This document shows positions 1 to 6,498 of a DNA stretch of 23,101 bases, piece after piece. Every line of letters begins with the position of its first letter. The stretch's first letter is position 1. Made by a program: the position numbers and the translations under genes. Origin of the DNA: DASWIV01 sp036397475 (GTDB taxonomy: Bacteria > JAJVIF01 > JAPKYR01); contig DASWIV010000396.1 in assembly GCA_036397475.1 (NCBI GenBank), positions 1 to 23,101 on the forward strand. Reading direction: 5' to 3'. A model generated the notes under the pieces. It ran no database searches and was not told the origin of the DNA. It saw only the letters and a program-made list of their open reading frames with translations.

Positions 1-38
1 TAAATAACGCCGTCCATATCGAAAATGACACTGATCAT
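1..38 (-). CDS. HAD-superfamily hydrolase, N-terminal fragment (runs off window)
   Basis: Only the first 12 codons are inside the window. Read on the minus strand from the ATG at 38-36 they give MISVIFDMDGVI. This is the opening beta strand of haloacid dehalogenase-like hydrolases, with motif I (DxDG) that carries the catalytic nucleophile Asp and the general-acid Asp. The hydrophobic-FDMDGV form is typical of the beta-phosphoglucomutase / phosphoglycolate phosphatase branch; the exact substrate cannot be told. The start is chosen because family members normally begin one or two residues before this strand; no clear Shine-Dalgarno lies upstream, where there is a run of C. It is divergent from the small membrane-protein genes that follow. 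The family call is firm for so short a piece because the motif sits in exactly the expected place. Confidence 0.7.
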   Translation of the reverse strand, partial: MISVIFDMDGVI

Positions 39-152
39 GGGGGGTATGATATCTGTAATAATTACTCTTATCCAGTCGCGGAGGAGCCCCCAAAAATGAT
101 ATGGTGTATGGTTAATATTTAACTTAGTAACTTTACCTTCATCGTTTTGTAT

Positions 153-425
153 ATGTCAAAGGTTTACAAATCCGCGAATCCTGCACTACTCCTGACATTC
201 TCGGTTGTATTTTTTCTTGCCTCCTCTGCAGTCCGGTGGATGCGGGACCTGCAAATGGAACCCCTGAATGCGATTTTCATCCCTGTCGGGCTGATGGCAT
301 ATTTTTTGCCTGACATTGTGTTAGATGAAGCCGAATCGGTGCCATTGAAACGAAAATTATTATGGGTCATTTCAGCTGCCGGAATTATAATCCTGTGCGC
401 TGAGATCTGGCGTATTCGTTTCTGA
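153..425 (+). CDS. Small membrane protein, three predicted TM helices
   Basis: About 90 residues, unrecognised. Three hydrophobic stretches can be seen: roughly residues 10-27, 40-55 and 68-84, separated by short charged loops (RDLQME; DEAESVPLKRK). This suggests a small integral inner-membrane protein with a basic C-terminal end (EIWRIRF). I start at the ATG at 153; a TTG two codons upstream (147) is in frame but has no better ribosome-binding site. The gene ends 11 bases before the next start at 437 on the same strand, so the two may be cotranscribed. An opposite-strand ORF covers the same stretch, but its translation is not membrane-like or otherwise protein-like, so I prefer this strand. 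No function is inferred. Confidence 0.5.
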   Translation: MSKVYKSANPALLLTFSVVFFLASSAVRWMRDLQMEPLNAIFIPVGLMAYFLPDIVLDEAESVPLKRKLLWVISAAGIIILCAEIWRIRF

Positions 426-436
426 CCCACAAATTT

Positions 437-1078
437 ATGCACGATATTTCCGTACATAGCTTCATCATCGATGCTGTGGATTTTTCCACAAACGGATCAC
501 GGGACGATCTGATATCTATTCCGGTGATCCAGTTCAGGTGGTGGATAATCCTGTGCCTCGTTGCGCTCCATGGAGTTGTCGCCGCGATAACGTCGGAATT
601 GATGGTGCGCTCCTACGGGAAATGGTGGATTTATGTTCCAGTATCGTTCATGATTCCATTCGCAGGACCGGTCGCCCTGTTCATCTATCATTTGGTGCTT
701 TCGGGAAGCGTAGTTGAATACCGCAGGAAGTCATTCTGGAGAAGGCTGCTGTCTACAGGACAGGTGTCGCTCAAAAGTTCGCTTCAAAGGGAAAAGGAAG
801 AAGCCGATAAAATGAAGCTGGCTGGTTTACAGAACAGGGTGATGTCGTCGATCCCTTTCAACGACCGCGACGATACGATTGAAAAGCACCTGAAAGCGGG
901 CGAATTCGCAATTGCCCGGACATACGCGTGGAACATGATGGAAAGGGCGCGAATTCGCGACGATGACAGGATGCTCTCCAAATACCATTCGTACCTTGAA
1001 GCGATAGCCGATAAAGAATCCATGGAAGCCGAAACTGAGAGGGAAGTTACCCCTGCCGCTTTGATCGAAAATCCTTAA
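437..1078 (+). CDS. Membrane protein with two TM helices and helical cytosolic tail
   Basis: 213 residues, not a family I can name. Two membrane segments are visible (about residues 34-52 and 65-86). A basic stretch (EYRRKSFWRRLL) follows, then a charged helical region with a TPR-like pattern near the C terminus (residues about 145-195, containing EKHLKAGEFAIARTYAW). It is clearly related to the next gene at 1148: both have an E-x-M/A-x-R-x-YG motif, then a W-I-Y turn, a second Pro/Phe-rich TM helix, and a C-terminal alpha-hairpin followed by K-Y/S-x-Y-L. There is no Shine-Dalgarno before the ATG; with 11 bases from the preceding stop, translation may depend on upstream coupling. Role unknown; the architecture suggests a membrane-anchored protein-interaction tail. 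Confidence 0.7.
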   Translation: MHDISVHSFIIDAVDFSTNGSRDDLISIPVIQFRWWIILCLVALHGVVAAITSELMVRSYGKWWIYVPVSFMIPFAGPVALFIYHLVLSGSVVEYRRKSFWRRLLSTGQVSLKSSLQREKEEADKMKLAGLQNRVMSSIPFNDRDDTIEKHLKAGEFAIARTYAWNMMERARIRDDDRMLSKYHSYLEAIADKESMEAETEREVTPAALIENP

Positions 1079-1102
1079 CTCCCCGGATTTCCGTAGTATA
1101 AT
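1075..1102 (+). promoter_or_regulatory. Putative sigma-70-type promoter for the gene at 1148
   Basis: TTAACT at 1075-1080, a 16-base spacer and a perfect TATAAT at 1097-1102 lie about 45 bases before the start at 1148. The -35 matches the consensus at four of six positions and overlaps the stop codon of the preceding gene. Confidence 0.45.
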
Positions 1103-1147
1103 TTACCTGTACGATCAGGATTCCCGATATTTGCCTGGGGCAGACCG

Positions 1148-1810
1148 ATGCGAATGGAATTAATATTAAATATTGTCGCGTGGACAGCCATCTGGATAGT
1201 TATCAGTTTGGTGATGACCGAGGTGGCGGGTCGTATCTATGGCAATAAGGGATTGTGGATCTATTTTTTCCTGCTGCTTCCGGTGATATCAATCCCCGGA
1301 TTTTTTTTCATTTACTGGTTCTCAAACAAGCGCAGAATTGAAGCGAATGCGGCGATCAAAATTATCCGGGACGGAGAGTCATCGAGTAAGAAATCTACCG
1401 GAGGGACATCTGTGACGCCTTTCGAGTCGGAAGGTACCGGACCGGTGGTGTCGGCGTCCTTGAGAATTAATTACGCGAAGGATGAAAATCCGGAGAAAGA
1501 AATTCTGTCTGAAAATTCATACACCGGGACCTCGGTAACCCCATTCGGATATCAGCCTGCAGGTGAAGAGGATGAGGATATCGACGCAGATGTTGAGGAA
1601 ATTTCAGAAGACGAGTTCAGCAATATAGCGATACTTGCGGAACTGCACGATAAACGCATTGAAGAGCTGATCGAATGGGAAGAATGGGACAAGGCATACG
1701 CCCGTGCCGAGGAGCAACTTCAAAGCGCCCAATCAGTCGGGGATAAGCGCTCAATAGAACTCTACAAGGCGTATTTAGCATTGCTTCGTCCGAGGATACT
1801 CAGATTGTAA
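1148..1810 (+). CDS. Membrane protein, paralogue of the preceding gene, with GTSVTPF repeats
   Basis: 220 residues. Two TM helices (about 5-23 and 36-58) are followed by a basic stop-transfer (SNKRRIEAN), an acidic low-complexity linker, and a helical hairpin at about 170-215 with TPR-like spacing. The N-terminal half aligns with the gene at 437 (T-S/E-E-x-x-x-R-x-YG, then WIY and a Phe/Pro-rich helix), and the C-terminal hairpin also matches, so the two are tandem paralogues that diverged. The linker holds two copies of the heptapeptide GTSVTPF (about residues 85-91 and 126-132), each encoded with different codons, so the repeat is conserved at protein level rather than a recent DNA duplication. 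It converges on pilT with 7 bases between the stop codons. Function unknown. Confidence 0.7.
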   Translation: MRMELILNIVAWTAIWIVISLVMTEVAGRIYGNKGLWIYFFLLLPVISIPGFFFIYWFSNKRRIEANAAIKIIRDGESSSKKSTGGTSVTPFESEGTGPVVSASLRINYAKDENPEKEILSENSYTGTSVTPFGYQPAGEEDEDIDADVEEISEDEFSNIAILAELHDKRIEELIEWEEWDKAYARAEEQLQSAQSVGDKRSIELYKAYLALLRPRILRL

Positions 1811-1817
1811 GAATCGG

Positions 1818-3008
1818 CTAATTCTTTTTCGGGGACCCAACTTCGCGCGCTCCGCGCAGCAGGTGCTCGAATTCCACAAGGCTGTGCACACGGGACAACG
1901 CTTCACTCCTGCTTACAACACCCTTCAGGTATAACTCCTTGATGTAATTGTCCATGGTGGTCATGCCTTCCTTGGTGTTTGTCTGGAGAACAGAATAAAT
2001 CTGGTGAGCTTTTCCTTCACGAATGAGATTCTGCACAGCGGGAGTGTTGATAAGAATTTCCAGCGCCGGAACGCGCCCCTTGCCATCCGACCTGAGCATC
2101 AGCTGCTGGGAATAGATCGCCCTCAGGACAAGAGCGAGCTGGTATCGAATCTGTCCCTGCTGGAATGGCGGGAATACGTCGATTATTCGGTCAATCGACT
2201 GCGCGGTGTCTATTGTGTGAAGGGTGGAGAACACGAGGTGGCCGGTTTCCGCCGATGTGATCGCCAGTCCGATGGTCTCGAGGTCTCTCATCTCGCCAAC
2301 CAGGATCACGTCCGGATCCTGCCTTAGAACGTGCTTAAGAGCTTCAGCGAAACTGTAGGTGTCGTCGCCAAGTTCCCTCTGGTTGATAACGGAGAGTTTG
2401 TGATTGTGGACAAATTCGATCGGATCCTCGATCGTCATGATGTGGCATCGTCGATTTTTGTTGATGATATCGATAATAGCCGCCATGGAGGACGATTTTC
2501 CCGAGCCGGTAGGACCGGTGAACAGGACAAGCCCCTGCATCAGCTTCGACATATCGCCTACGATTGACGGGAGCGACAATTCCGCCATGGTCGGGATCTT
2601 GGCTGGAATAGCCCTGGCTACCAGTCCGATCGATCCCTTCTGGAAGAAGACATTACACCTGAAACGCCCCAGGCGTTTCAGGCCGATGGCGAAGTCGAGC
2701 TCCCTGTTCCGCTCGAATTTACCCATCTGCTTTTCGCTCATTAAACCGCGTGCAAGGGCGAGTGTGTCATCGGCAGTCAATGGCGGAAGATCGGGAAGAG
2801 GTTTCAGTTCCCCATGAATCCTGATAACGGGAGGAATGCCGACGGTCAGGTGAAGGTCGCTGGCTTCCCTGTCTACCATGACGGCAAGAAGCTGGTCGAT
2901 AGCTACCATACCTTTGGAACCATCTGATTTTGCGCTTAAAATCGAGTCTATTGATTGATGTGTTACGGGATCTCTTTGGACTCTGAGATCCTGATCGGGT
3001 TTACCCAT
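1818..3008 (-). CDS. pilT: PilT-family type IV pilus retraction ATPase
   Basis: 396 residues, slightly longer than typical PilT (about 345-370) because of a polar N-terminal extension of some 35 residues. The PAS-like N-terminal domain (about 35-140) has the DLHLTVGIPP and IRIHGEL motifs. The RecA-like ATPase domain shows Walker A GPTGSGKSS (165-173), the Asp box TIEDPIEF (192-199), Walker B DPDVILVGEMRD (231-242) and the His box TGHLVFSTLHT (255-265). The protein would form a cytosolic hexamer that powers pilus disassembly, hence twitching, adhesion or DNA uptake. The start has a good ribosome-binding site (GAGGTAA, 5-7 bases before the ATG). PilU is an alternative name for some family members; the standard motifs favour PilT. 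No pilus structural genes are nearby, so this is a lone retraction motor here; the AMIN-domain protein at 8228 is the only other possible pilus-related gene. Confidence 0.93.
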   Translation of the reverse strand: MGKPDQDLRVQRDPVTHQSIDSILSAKSDGSKGMVAIDQLLAVMVDREASDLHLTVGIPPVIRIHGELKPLPDLPPLTADDTLALARGLMSEKQMGKFERNRELDFAIGLKRLGRFRCNVFFQKGSIGLVARAIPAKIPTMAELSLPSIVGDMSKLMQGLVLFTGPTGSGKSSSMAAIIDIINKNRRCHIMTIEDPIEFVHNHKLSVINQRELGDDTYSFAEALKHVLRQDPDVILVGEMRDLETIGLAITSAETGHLVFSTLHTIDTAQSIDRIIDVFPPFQQGQIRYQLALVLRAIYSQQLMLRSDGKGRVPALEILINTPAVQNLIREGKAHQIYSVLQTNTKEGMTTMDNYIKELYLKGVVSRSEALSRVHSLVEFEHLLRGAREVGSPKKN

Positions 3009-3068
3009 GGGATTACCTCATCCAGTCAGCGATCTGGTCGCGGAACCATTGATGCGTTTATAAAAAGA

Positions 3069-3077
3069 ATTATACCA
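3069..3077 (-). promoter_or_regulatory. Extended -10 promoter element for pilT
   Basis: On the minus strand the sequence reads TGGTATAAT, an extended -10 (TG-N-TATAAT), about 60 bases before the pilT ATG. No convincing -35 lies at 16-18 bases, which is usual for extended -10 promoters. Confidence 0.45.
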
Positions 3078-3322
3078 TTATTACAGCATTTGCATTAATT
3101 AAAGGTAAATAAAGGGCTGGCTGCCTGATTTAAAAAAAAGGAGGGGGGAAAGGCTGTTCTATAAGGCAGTCTCGCGCCGATTATGCATCGTGAATTGACA
3201 ATTCAGGCCTGAACATTTGGGAATTTCAGTTTTATTAATATATGCAAAAATCCAACTAATCCCTTTATAGTTTTCCCTCAAATTGTTATATTAAAGATAA
3301 TTCCACAAGTGCAGGTAAGTAT
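3078..3322. other. Intergenic region between pilT and the first tetR gene
   Basis: The divergent gap of 314 bases (3009-3322) carries the pilT leader and extended -10 at its left end. In the middle is a purine-rich tract (around 3131-3151: A-run, then GGAGGGG). A perfect 15-base palindrome lies at 3191-3205, and an AT-rich stretch at 3225-3300 presumably contains the tetR promoter (TATATT-like hexamer near 3287-3293). I see no coding potential and no RNA gene. Confidence 0.4.
3191..3205. promoter_or_regulatory. Perfect palindrome, candidate TetR operator
   Basis: TGAATTG-A-CAATTCA is a 7-base perfect inverted repeat around one central base. It lies in the divergent gap, about 118 bases before the first tetR gene. 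TetR dimers bind palindromes of this size, and tetR genes are often autoregulated; the assignment is inference. Confidence 0.35.
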
Positions 3323-3955
3323 TTGACAGCGAAGAGACTGACAGCAGACGAGAGAAGGGTGCAGATCCTGGAACAGGCGTGGCACGTATTCGCCAAATTC
3401 GGCTACCATGGCTCAAAAACCAGGGATATAGCCAGCGAGTGCGGCGTGACCGAGGCAGTCGTGTTCTCTCACTTCCCAACCAAACTGGCACTCTACATGG
3501 CTACATGCGATCATGGCTACCAGGGTGTCCATAAGGACTGGCAGGAGATTTTCGCGTCACAACTTAATGGCGCCGATTCTTTGAAAGGAATTATCAGGGT
3601 TGAGGTGGGCAGGATGTCGGAGAATGTGCAGCTCTGCCAGATGATCACCCACGGAATGTCAGCATCGATCTCAGATGATTATGTTGGAACGACAGTCCGT
3701 CCGTGGATGGACGATAAGCACAGGATTGTAAGCGGAGTGATCAAGCAGGGAATTGAGGATGGCTCACTCCATAATGATCTTGATCCGGACTGCACCGCCC
3801 TGATATTCAGGGGTTTGATCTGGGTGCATATTATCAACATGGCCTGCGACCTGAAAGTGAGACATTCCAAAGGATATCCGTTCAGGATGTTTGAATGCCC
3901 ATTGAGAAATATTGGCGCTCTTGGTCCCGATGAAAATTTCACTGTAAGTCAATAA
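3323..3955 (+). CDS. TetR/AcrR-family transcriptional regulator (first of tandem pair)
   Basis: 210 residues, normal TetR length. The N-terminal DNA-binding domain shows the family pattern: RRVQILEQAWHVFAKFGYHG, then the helix-turn-helix at about 33-52 (TRDIASECGVTEAVVFSHF), ending with the conserved F-P-T-K-L-A-L-Y. The C-terminal half is the all-helical ligand/dimerisation domain. The start is a TTG at 3323 with AGG about 8 bases upstream; there is no in-frame ATG before the HTH. It is closely related to the next gene along its whole length, including the HG(M/I)xAS and (K/R)xGIEDGS stretches of the ligand domain. The ligand is unknown. It may control itself, its twin or the convergent DUF4126 gene. 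Confidence 0.9.
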   Translation: MTAKRLTADERRVQILEQAWHVFAKFGYHGSKTRDIASECGVTEAVVFSHFPTKLALYMATCDHGYQGVHKDWQEIFASQLNGADSLKGIIRVEVGRMSENVQLCQMITHGMSASISDDYVGTTVRPWMDDKHRIVSGVIKQGIEDGSLHNDLDPDCTALIFRGLIWVHIINMACDLKVRHSKGYPFRMFECPLRNIGALGPDENFTVSQ

Positions 3956-3992
3956 TCAAATTGAGTATTGATTTTCAGCCATCAGTTAAAGG

Positions 3993-4021
3993 TTGGCATT
4001 TATTTTGCAACATTGTATATT
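3993..4021 (+). promoter_or_regulatory. Sigma-70-type promoter of the second tetR gene
   Basis: TTGGCA (3993-3998), exactly 17 bases, then TATATT (4016-4021), about 50 bases before the ATG at 4071. Five of six bases match consensus in each hexamer. An imperfect palindrome centred on TGATCA (about 4038-4053) lies just downstream and could be an operator. Confidence 0.55.
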
Positions 4022-4070
4022 GTTAATAATCGTATTAGTAAGTGATCAGTAACTACAGGAAGTTGATGCT

Positions 4071-4685
4071 ATGGCTGATGAGAGGCTGAGTGCAGAAGAC
4101 AGACGACTGCAGATTCTATTGAACGCGGGAACTATTTTCGCAAGAAAAGGCCTTGTAGGTGCCCGTACGCGTGACATTGCGGAAGCCTGCGGGATAAGTG
4201 AAGCAGTAATTTACAAGCATTTCAAAGGCAAACAGGAATTATTTGAGGAGTTTATAGCTTATCACCACGCTGGCGCTCAAGCCAGGTGGGAAGAACTCTC
4301 CGCATCGGCTCCCGATGGACTGCATGCGCTTAGAGAGATTTCTTACGCCCAGGTCGATCTTATAACCGATTCTGAAGACCTCGCCGGTGTCATGATCCAC
4401 GGAATCGCCGCGTCGACAGACAGCGAAGATATGAAAACGAAAGTTAGAAAATACTTCGAATACTTTCATAATTTTCTGATCAGTTTCATCAAGCGGGGAA
4501 TAGAGGATGGAAGCATCCGGGATGATACTGAAATACAATCTGTTGCGTGGACGATAAGGAGCCTGGTTTGGAGCCAGCTCGTGTTTCATATGGTCGGGCT
4601 CGATAAGATAATAACAGGGACCAGTTCAAAACAGATTGTTCAGGTCGTGATCGATTACATCGACCCGAAAAAGAAAAGAGAATAA
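4071..4685 (+). CDS. TetR/AcrR-family transcriptional regulator (second of tandem pair)
   Basis: 204 residues. The HTH at about 33-52 (TRDIAEACGISEAVIYKHF) is followed by the canonical YKHFKGKQELFEE. The ATG has AGGAAG about 9 bases upstream. It shares the first-50-residue framework with the TetR gene at 3323 (R-L-S/T-A-E/D-E/D-R-R-x-Q-I-L) and parallel motifs in the ligand domain, so the two arose by tandem duplication. It has its own promoter in the 115-base gap, so it need not be cotranscribed with the first copy. The recognition helices are similar but not identical (TEAVVFSHF against SEAVIYKHF), so the operators may overlap. Its ligand and targets are unknown; the convergent DUF4126 gene lies 29 bases beyond its stop. 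Confidence 0.9.
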   Translation: MADERLSAEDRRLQILLNAGTIFARKGLVGARTRDIAEACGISEAVIYKHFKGKQELFEEFIAYHHAGAQARWEELSASAPDGLHALREISYAQVDLITDSEDLAGVMIHGIAASTDSEDMKTKVRKYFEYFHNFLISFIKRGIEDGSIRDDTEIQSVAWTIRSLVWSQLVFHMVGLDKIITGTSSKQIVQVVIDYIDPKKKRE

Positions 4686-4695
4686 AGAAGCCTGC

Positions 4696-4708
4696 CTGAT
4701 TAAATCAG
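4696..4708. terminator. Weak hairpin between convergent genes
   Basis: CTGATT-A-AATCAG is a perfect 6-base inverted repeat between the stop codons of tetR2 (4685) and the DUF4126 gene (4715). The stem is AT-rich and there is no T-run, so termination is only a guess from position. Confidence 0.2.
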
Positions 4709-4714
4709 TGCATT

Positions 4715-5302
4715 TCAGGATGCGACCAGTTTTTCCCTACGTTGTTTTATCCTGCTGATAATTTTCCTGCCTCCGAATCCCACCATTAAAATAATCAAAG
4801 CTGCGGTCAGCCATGGAATGATCAGGGCGAGGATCCCCGTTGTAGCGACAGCGCCATCTTCCGCAAGGCTTATCCCGGGATTCGCTATTCCTCCGGTTAA
4901 AGCGGTAGATACAAGGCGCAGCGAGCCTTTCAGAGTATGGACAAGTCCGGCAATCCCGGCACCCATAATTATACCGATTACCAGTGAAAGCAGGGGGTCC
5001 ATTCCGGTGATAAGGCTGCTCGCAGCGATCGCTCCGGCGACAGGTCGTACAATTACACCGCCGGAGTCCAGGAAATGGTCCACAGCGGGAATTTTATCAC
5101 CAAGGATCTCGAGGAGCGAGGCGGTCCCGAAACAGATTATCGCGGGGATTGATCCGATCCATTCAAAACCCGATGCAAGGGTAATGACTCCTGCCTGATG
5201 AGCAATGCCGATAATGAGTAACGGCAGGAACGCACGCAGCCCGCATGTCGCTGCCAGCGAGAATCCCATCAATATGTAGAAGATCACCTGTACAGAATCC
5301 AT
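4715..5302 (-). CDS. DUF4126-family membrane protein
   Basis: About 195 residues, almost entirely hydrophobic, with four or five glycine-rich TM helices. It carries the landmarks of DUF4126: AATCGLRAFLPLL near the N terminus, LEILGDKIPAVDH, then RPVAGAIAASS, and NPGISLAEDG ahead of the last helix. Family members are integral inner-membrane proteins of unknown function. The C terminus is strongly basic (RIKQRREKLVAS) and probably cytosolic. I choose the ATG at 5302 because GGGGTGA lies 6 bases upstream; a GTG at 5311 is in frame but has no ribosome-binding site. The gene converges on the tandem TetR pair. Confidence 0.85.
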   Translation of the reverse strand: MDSVQVIFYILMGFSLAATCGLRAFLPLLIIGIAHQAGVITLASGFEWIGSIPAIICFGTASLLEILGDKIPAVDHFLDSGGVIVRPVAGAIAASSLITGMDPLLSLVIGIIMGAGIAGLVHTLKGSLRLVSTALTGGIANPGISLAEDGAVATTGILALIIPWLTAALIILMVGFGGRKIISRIKQRREKLVAS

Positions 5303-5336
5303 ATGATTCACCCCGGGAAAAATTCGTTCATTTCAA

Positions 5337-5345
5337 ATAATACCA
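5337..5345 (-). promoter_or_regulatory. Extended -10 element for the DUF4126 gene
   Basis: The minus strand reads TGGTATTAT, one mismatch from an extended -10, about 35 bases before the chosen ATG. No good -35 at standard spacing. Confidence 0.3.
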
Positions 5346-5390
5346 TGTATATTAAGTATCGAAAAAAATCACTTTTTTTCACACAATCTA

Positions 5391-5419
5391 TTGACAAGCG
5401 AGTATTTACTAAGTATATT
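5391..5419 (+). promoter_or_regulatory. Near-consensus sigma-70 promoter, possible small-RNA or leader promoter
   Basis: Perfect TTGACA (5391-5396), exactly 17 bases, TATATT (5414-5419). This is the best promoter in the window, yet the first gene downstream (thiD) starts about 185 bases past the expected start site, with a terminator-like hairpin in between. Confidence 0.65.
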
Positions 5420-5475
5420 CAGCTTGAAAGATTTTTTCCCAGCAAATTAGGCCTTTCCCTGCACTACCTCCTATT

Positions 5476-5505
5476 CCCCCGCCGCCAGGCGGGGGTACCT
5501 TTTTT
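5476..5505 (+). terminator. GC-rich hairpin followed by T-run
   Basis: A perfect 8-base stem, CCCCCGCC / GGCGGGGG, closes a GCCA loop (5476-5495); TACC and six T follow. The T-run is four bases from the stem, so termination may be incomplete. Stems of this composition also occur as dispersed repeats; compare the cluster at 22140-22243. Confidence 0.5.
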
Positions 5506-5589
5506 AGGTTATTTCGATTGTGCCTCTCTAAATTTTCATGACGTTTCCGGATAATTAAAGTTGCGCTTAAACCCTCATTACAAGCATCT

Positions 5590-5605
5590 CCTGTTATAAT
5601 ACAGG
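5590..5605 (+). promoter_or_regulatory. thiD promoter: extended -10 framed by an inverted repeat
   Basis: TG-T-TATAAT (5592-5600) is a perfect extended -10. CCTGT and ACAGG on either side of TATAAT form a 5-base inverted repeat (5590-5605). Transcription would start around 5607, so the mRNA would begin almost at the ATG at 5610 (leaderless or nearly so). Confidence 0.5.
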
Positions 5606-5609
5606 AATT

Positions 5610-6425
5610 ATGGAGTCCGATTACTCGGGACAAAATGTCGCTTCTAATTTCCCCGCAGTCCTTGTTATCTCGGGGTTCGATCCGACCGGGTCGGCTGGAA
5701 TTCTTGCTGATATTCGAGTCATACATTCAGAGAAATGTTATCCGGTCGGTGTAATCACGTGCAATACGGTACAGAATTCAAAAGGTGTAACCGCGATCAA
5801 GGCTGTTGATGCAGAACTGGTCCGTGATCAGCTTCACTCATTGACTGACGATCTGAATATTTCAGCAATAAAAATTGGAGCGATAGCGTCGATAGAAATA
5901 ATCGATGTGATTTCGGATTGTCTAATGAATTTACCGGGCGTGCCGGTGGTGCTTGACCCGGTAATCAAACCTACATCGGGGATTTCGTTTCTTAACAAAG
6001 AGCAGGTTCCATATCTCGGTGAGAAATTGCTGCGGCATGTAACTATCGCGACGCCAAATCTCGATGAGCTTTTGTTTTTATCCGGGGATGCTGCCGACCA
6101 GATAGATAGATCAGTCAAATATTGGCTGGAGTCCGGACCTGGCCATCTTCTCCTGACCGGAATCATCAATGAAGGCTTGATTATAGACAGGCTGTATTCT
6201 GAAAATGACGACGGGACTCTGGAAATTAAGGAGATAACAAAGCCAATGCACGCAGGGAAAAATGTTCACGGAACCGGATGCTTCCTTTCCACGACGTTAG
6301 CCTGCGCTTTGGCAAGAGGCAATGAGATTTTCGAAGCATGTGAGTACGCGTCAAACGCGACAGGTCAAATGATCGCGAACTCTGTAAAATTCGGCGAAGG
6401 TTCAGAATTCTGGATTAATGCTTAA
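5610..6425 (+). CDS. thiD: Hydroxymethylpyrimidine (phosphate) kinase ThiD
   Basis: 271 residues, the usual ThiD length, ribokinase-like fold, cytosolic. ThiD phosphorylates 4-amino-5-hydroxymethyl-2-methylpyrimidine and its monophosphate to the pyrophosphate used for thiamine synthesis. Visible motifs: substrate-binding GFDPTGSAGILAD (22-34; family form DPSGGAGIQAD), QNSKGV (55-60), KIGAI (88-92), VLDPVIKPTSG (114-124), ATPNLDE (147-153) and the catalytic anion-hole HGTGCFLST (220-228) with the conserved Cys. The segment after the kinase core is short, so there is no fused ThiE. No other thiamine genes are adjacent. The ATG at 5610 has only AGGA three bases away, which is too close for normal use; the promoter placement suggests a near-leaderless message. 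No TPP riboswitch is visible. Confidence 0.92.
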   Translation: MESDYSGQNVASNFPAVLVISGFDPTGSAGILADIRVIHSEKCYPVGVITCNTVQNSKGVTAIKAVDAELVRDQLHSLTDDLNISAIKIGAIASIEIIDVISDCLMNLPGVPVVLDPVIKPTSGISFLNKEQVPYLGEKLLRHVTIATPNLDELLFLSGDAADQIDRSVKYWLESGPGHLLLTGIINEGLIIDRLYSENDDGTLEIKEITKPMHAGKNVHGTGCFLSTTLACALARGNEIFEACEYASNATGQMIANSVKFGEGSEFWINA

Positions 6426-6498
6426 TAAGGCAATCCGGCGAATCGCGTTGAAAACCGTGCGGCAGGCAAGGGCTGACAGGACTTATTCGGATTAATTA

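Larger units (their letters stand above)
5346..5589. other. Intergenic region between the DUF4126 gene and thiD
   Basis: The 307-base divergent gap 5303-5609 holds a 7-A/7-T inverted repeat (5362-5379), a near-consensus forward promoter (5391-5419) and a GC-rich hairpin with T-run (5476-5505). The thiD promoter sits at its right end. Short ORFs across the hairpin translate to Gly/Pro-rich, non-protein-like strings. I looked for a TPP riboswitch (CUGAGA and ACCUGAUCUGG landmarks) before thiD and found none. Confidence 0.4.

Noticed and set aside
5420..5609. TPP riboswitch before thiD
   Set aside because: The conserved CUGAGA and ACCUGAUCUGG segments are absent on the plus strand; only a simple hairpin is present.
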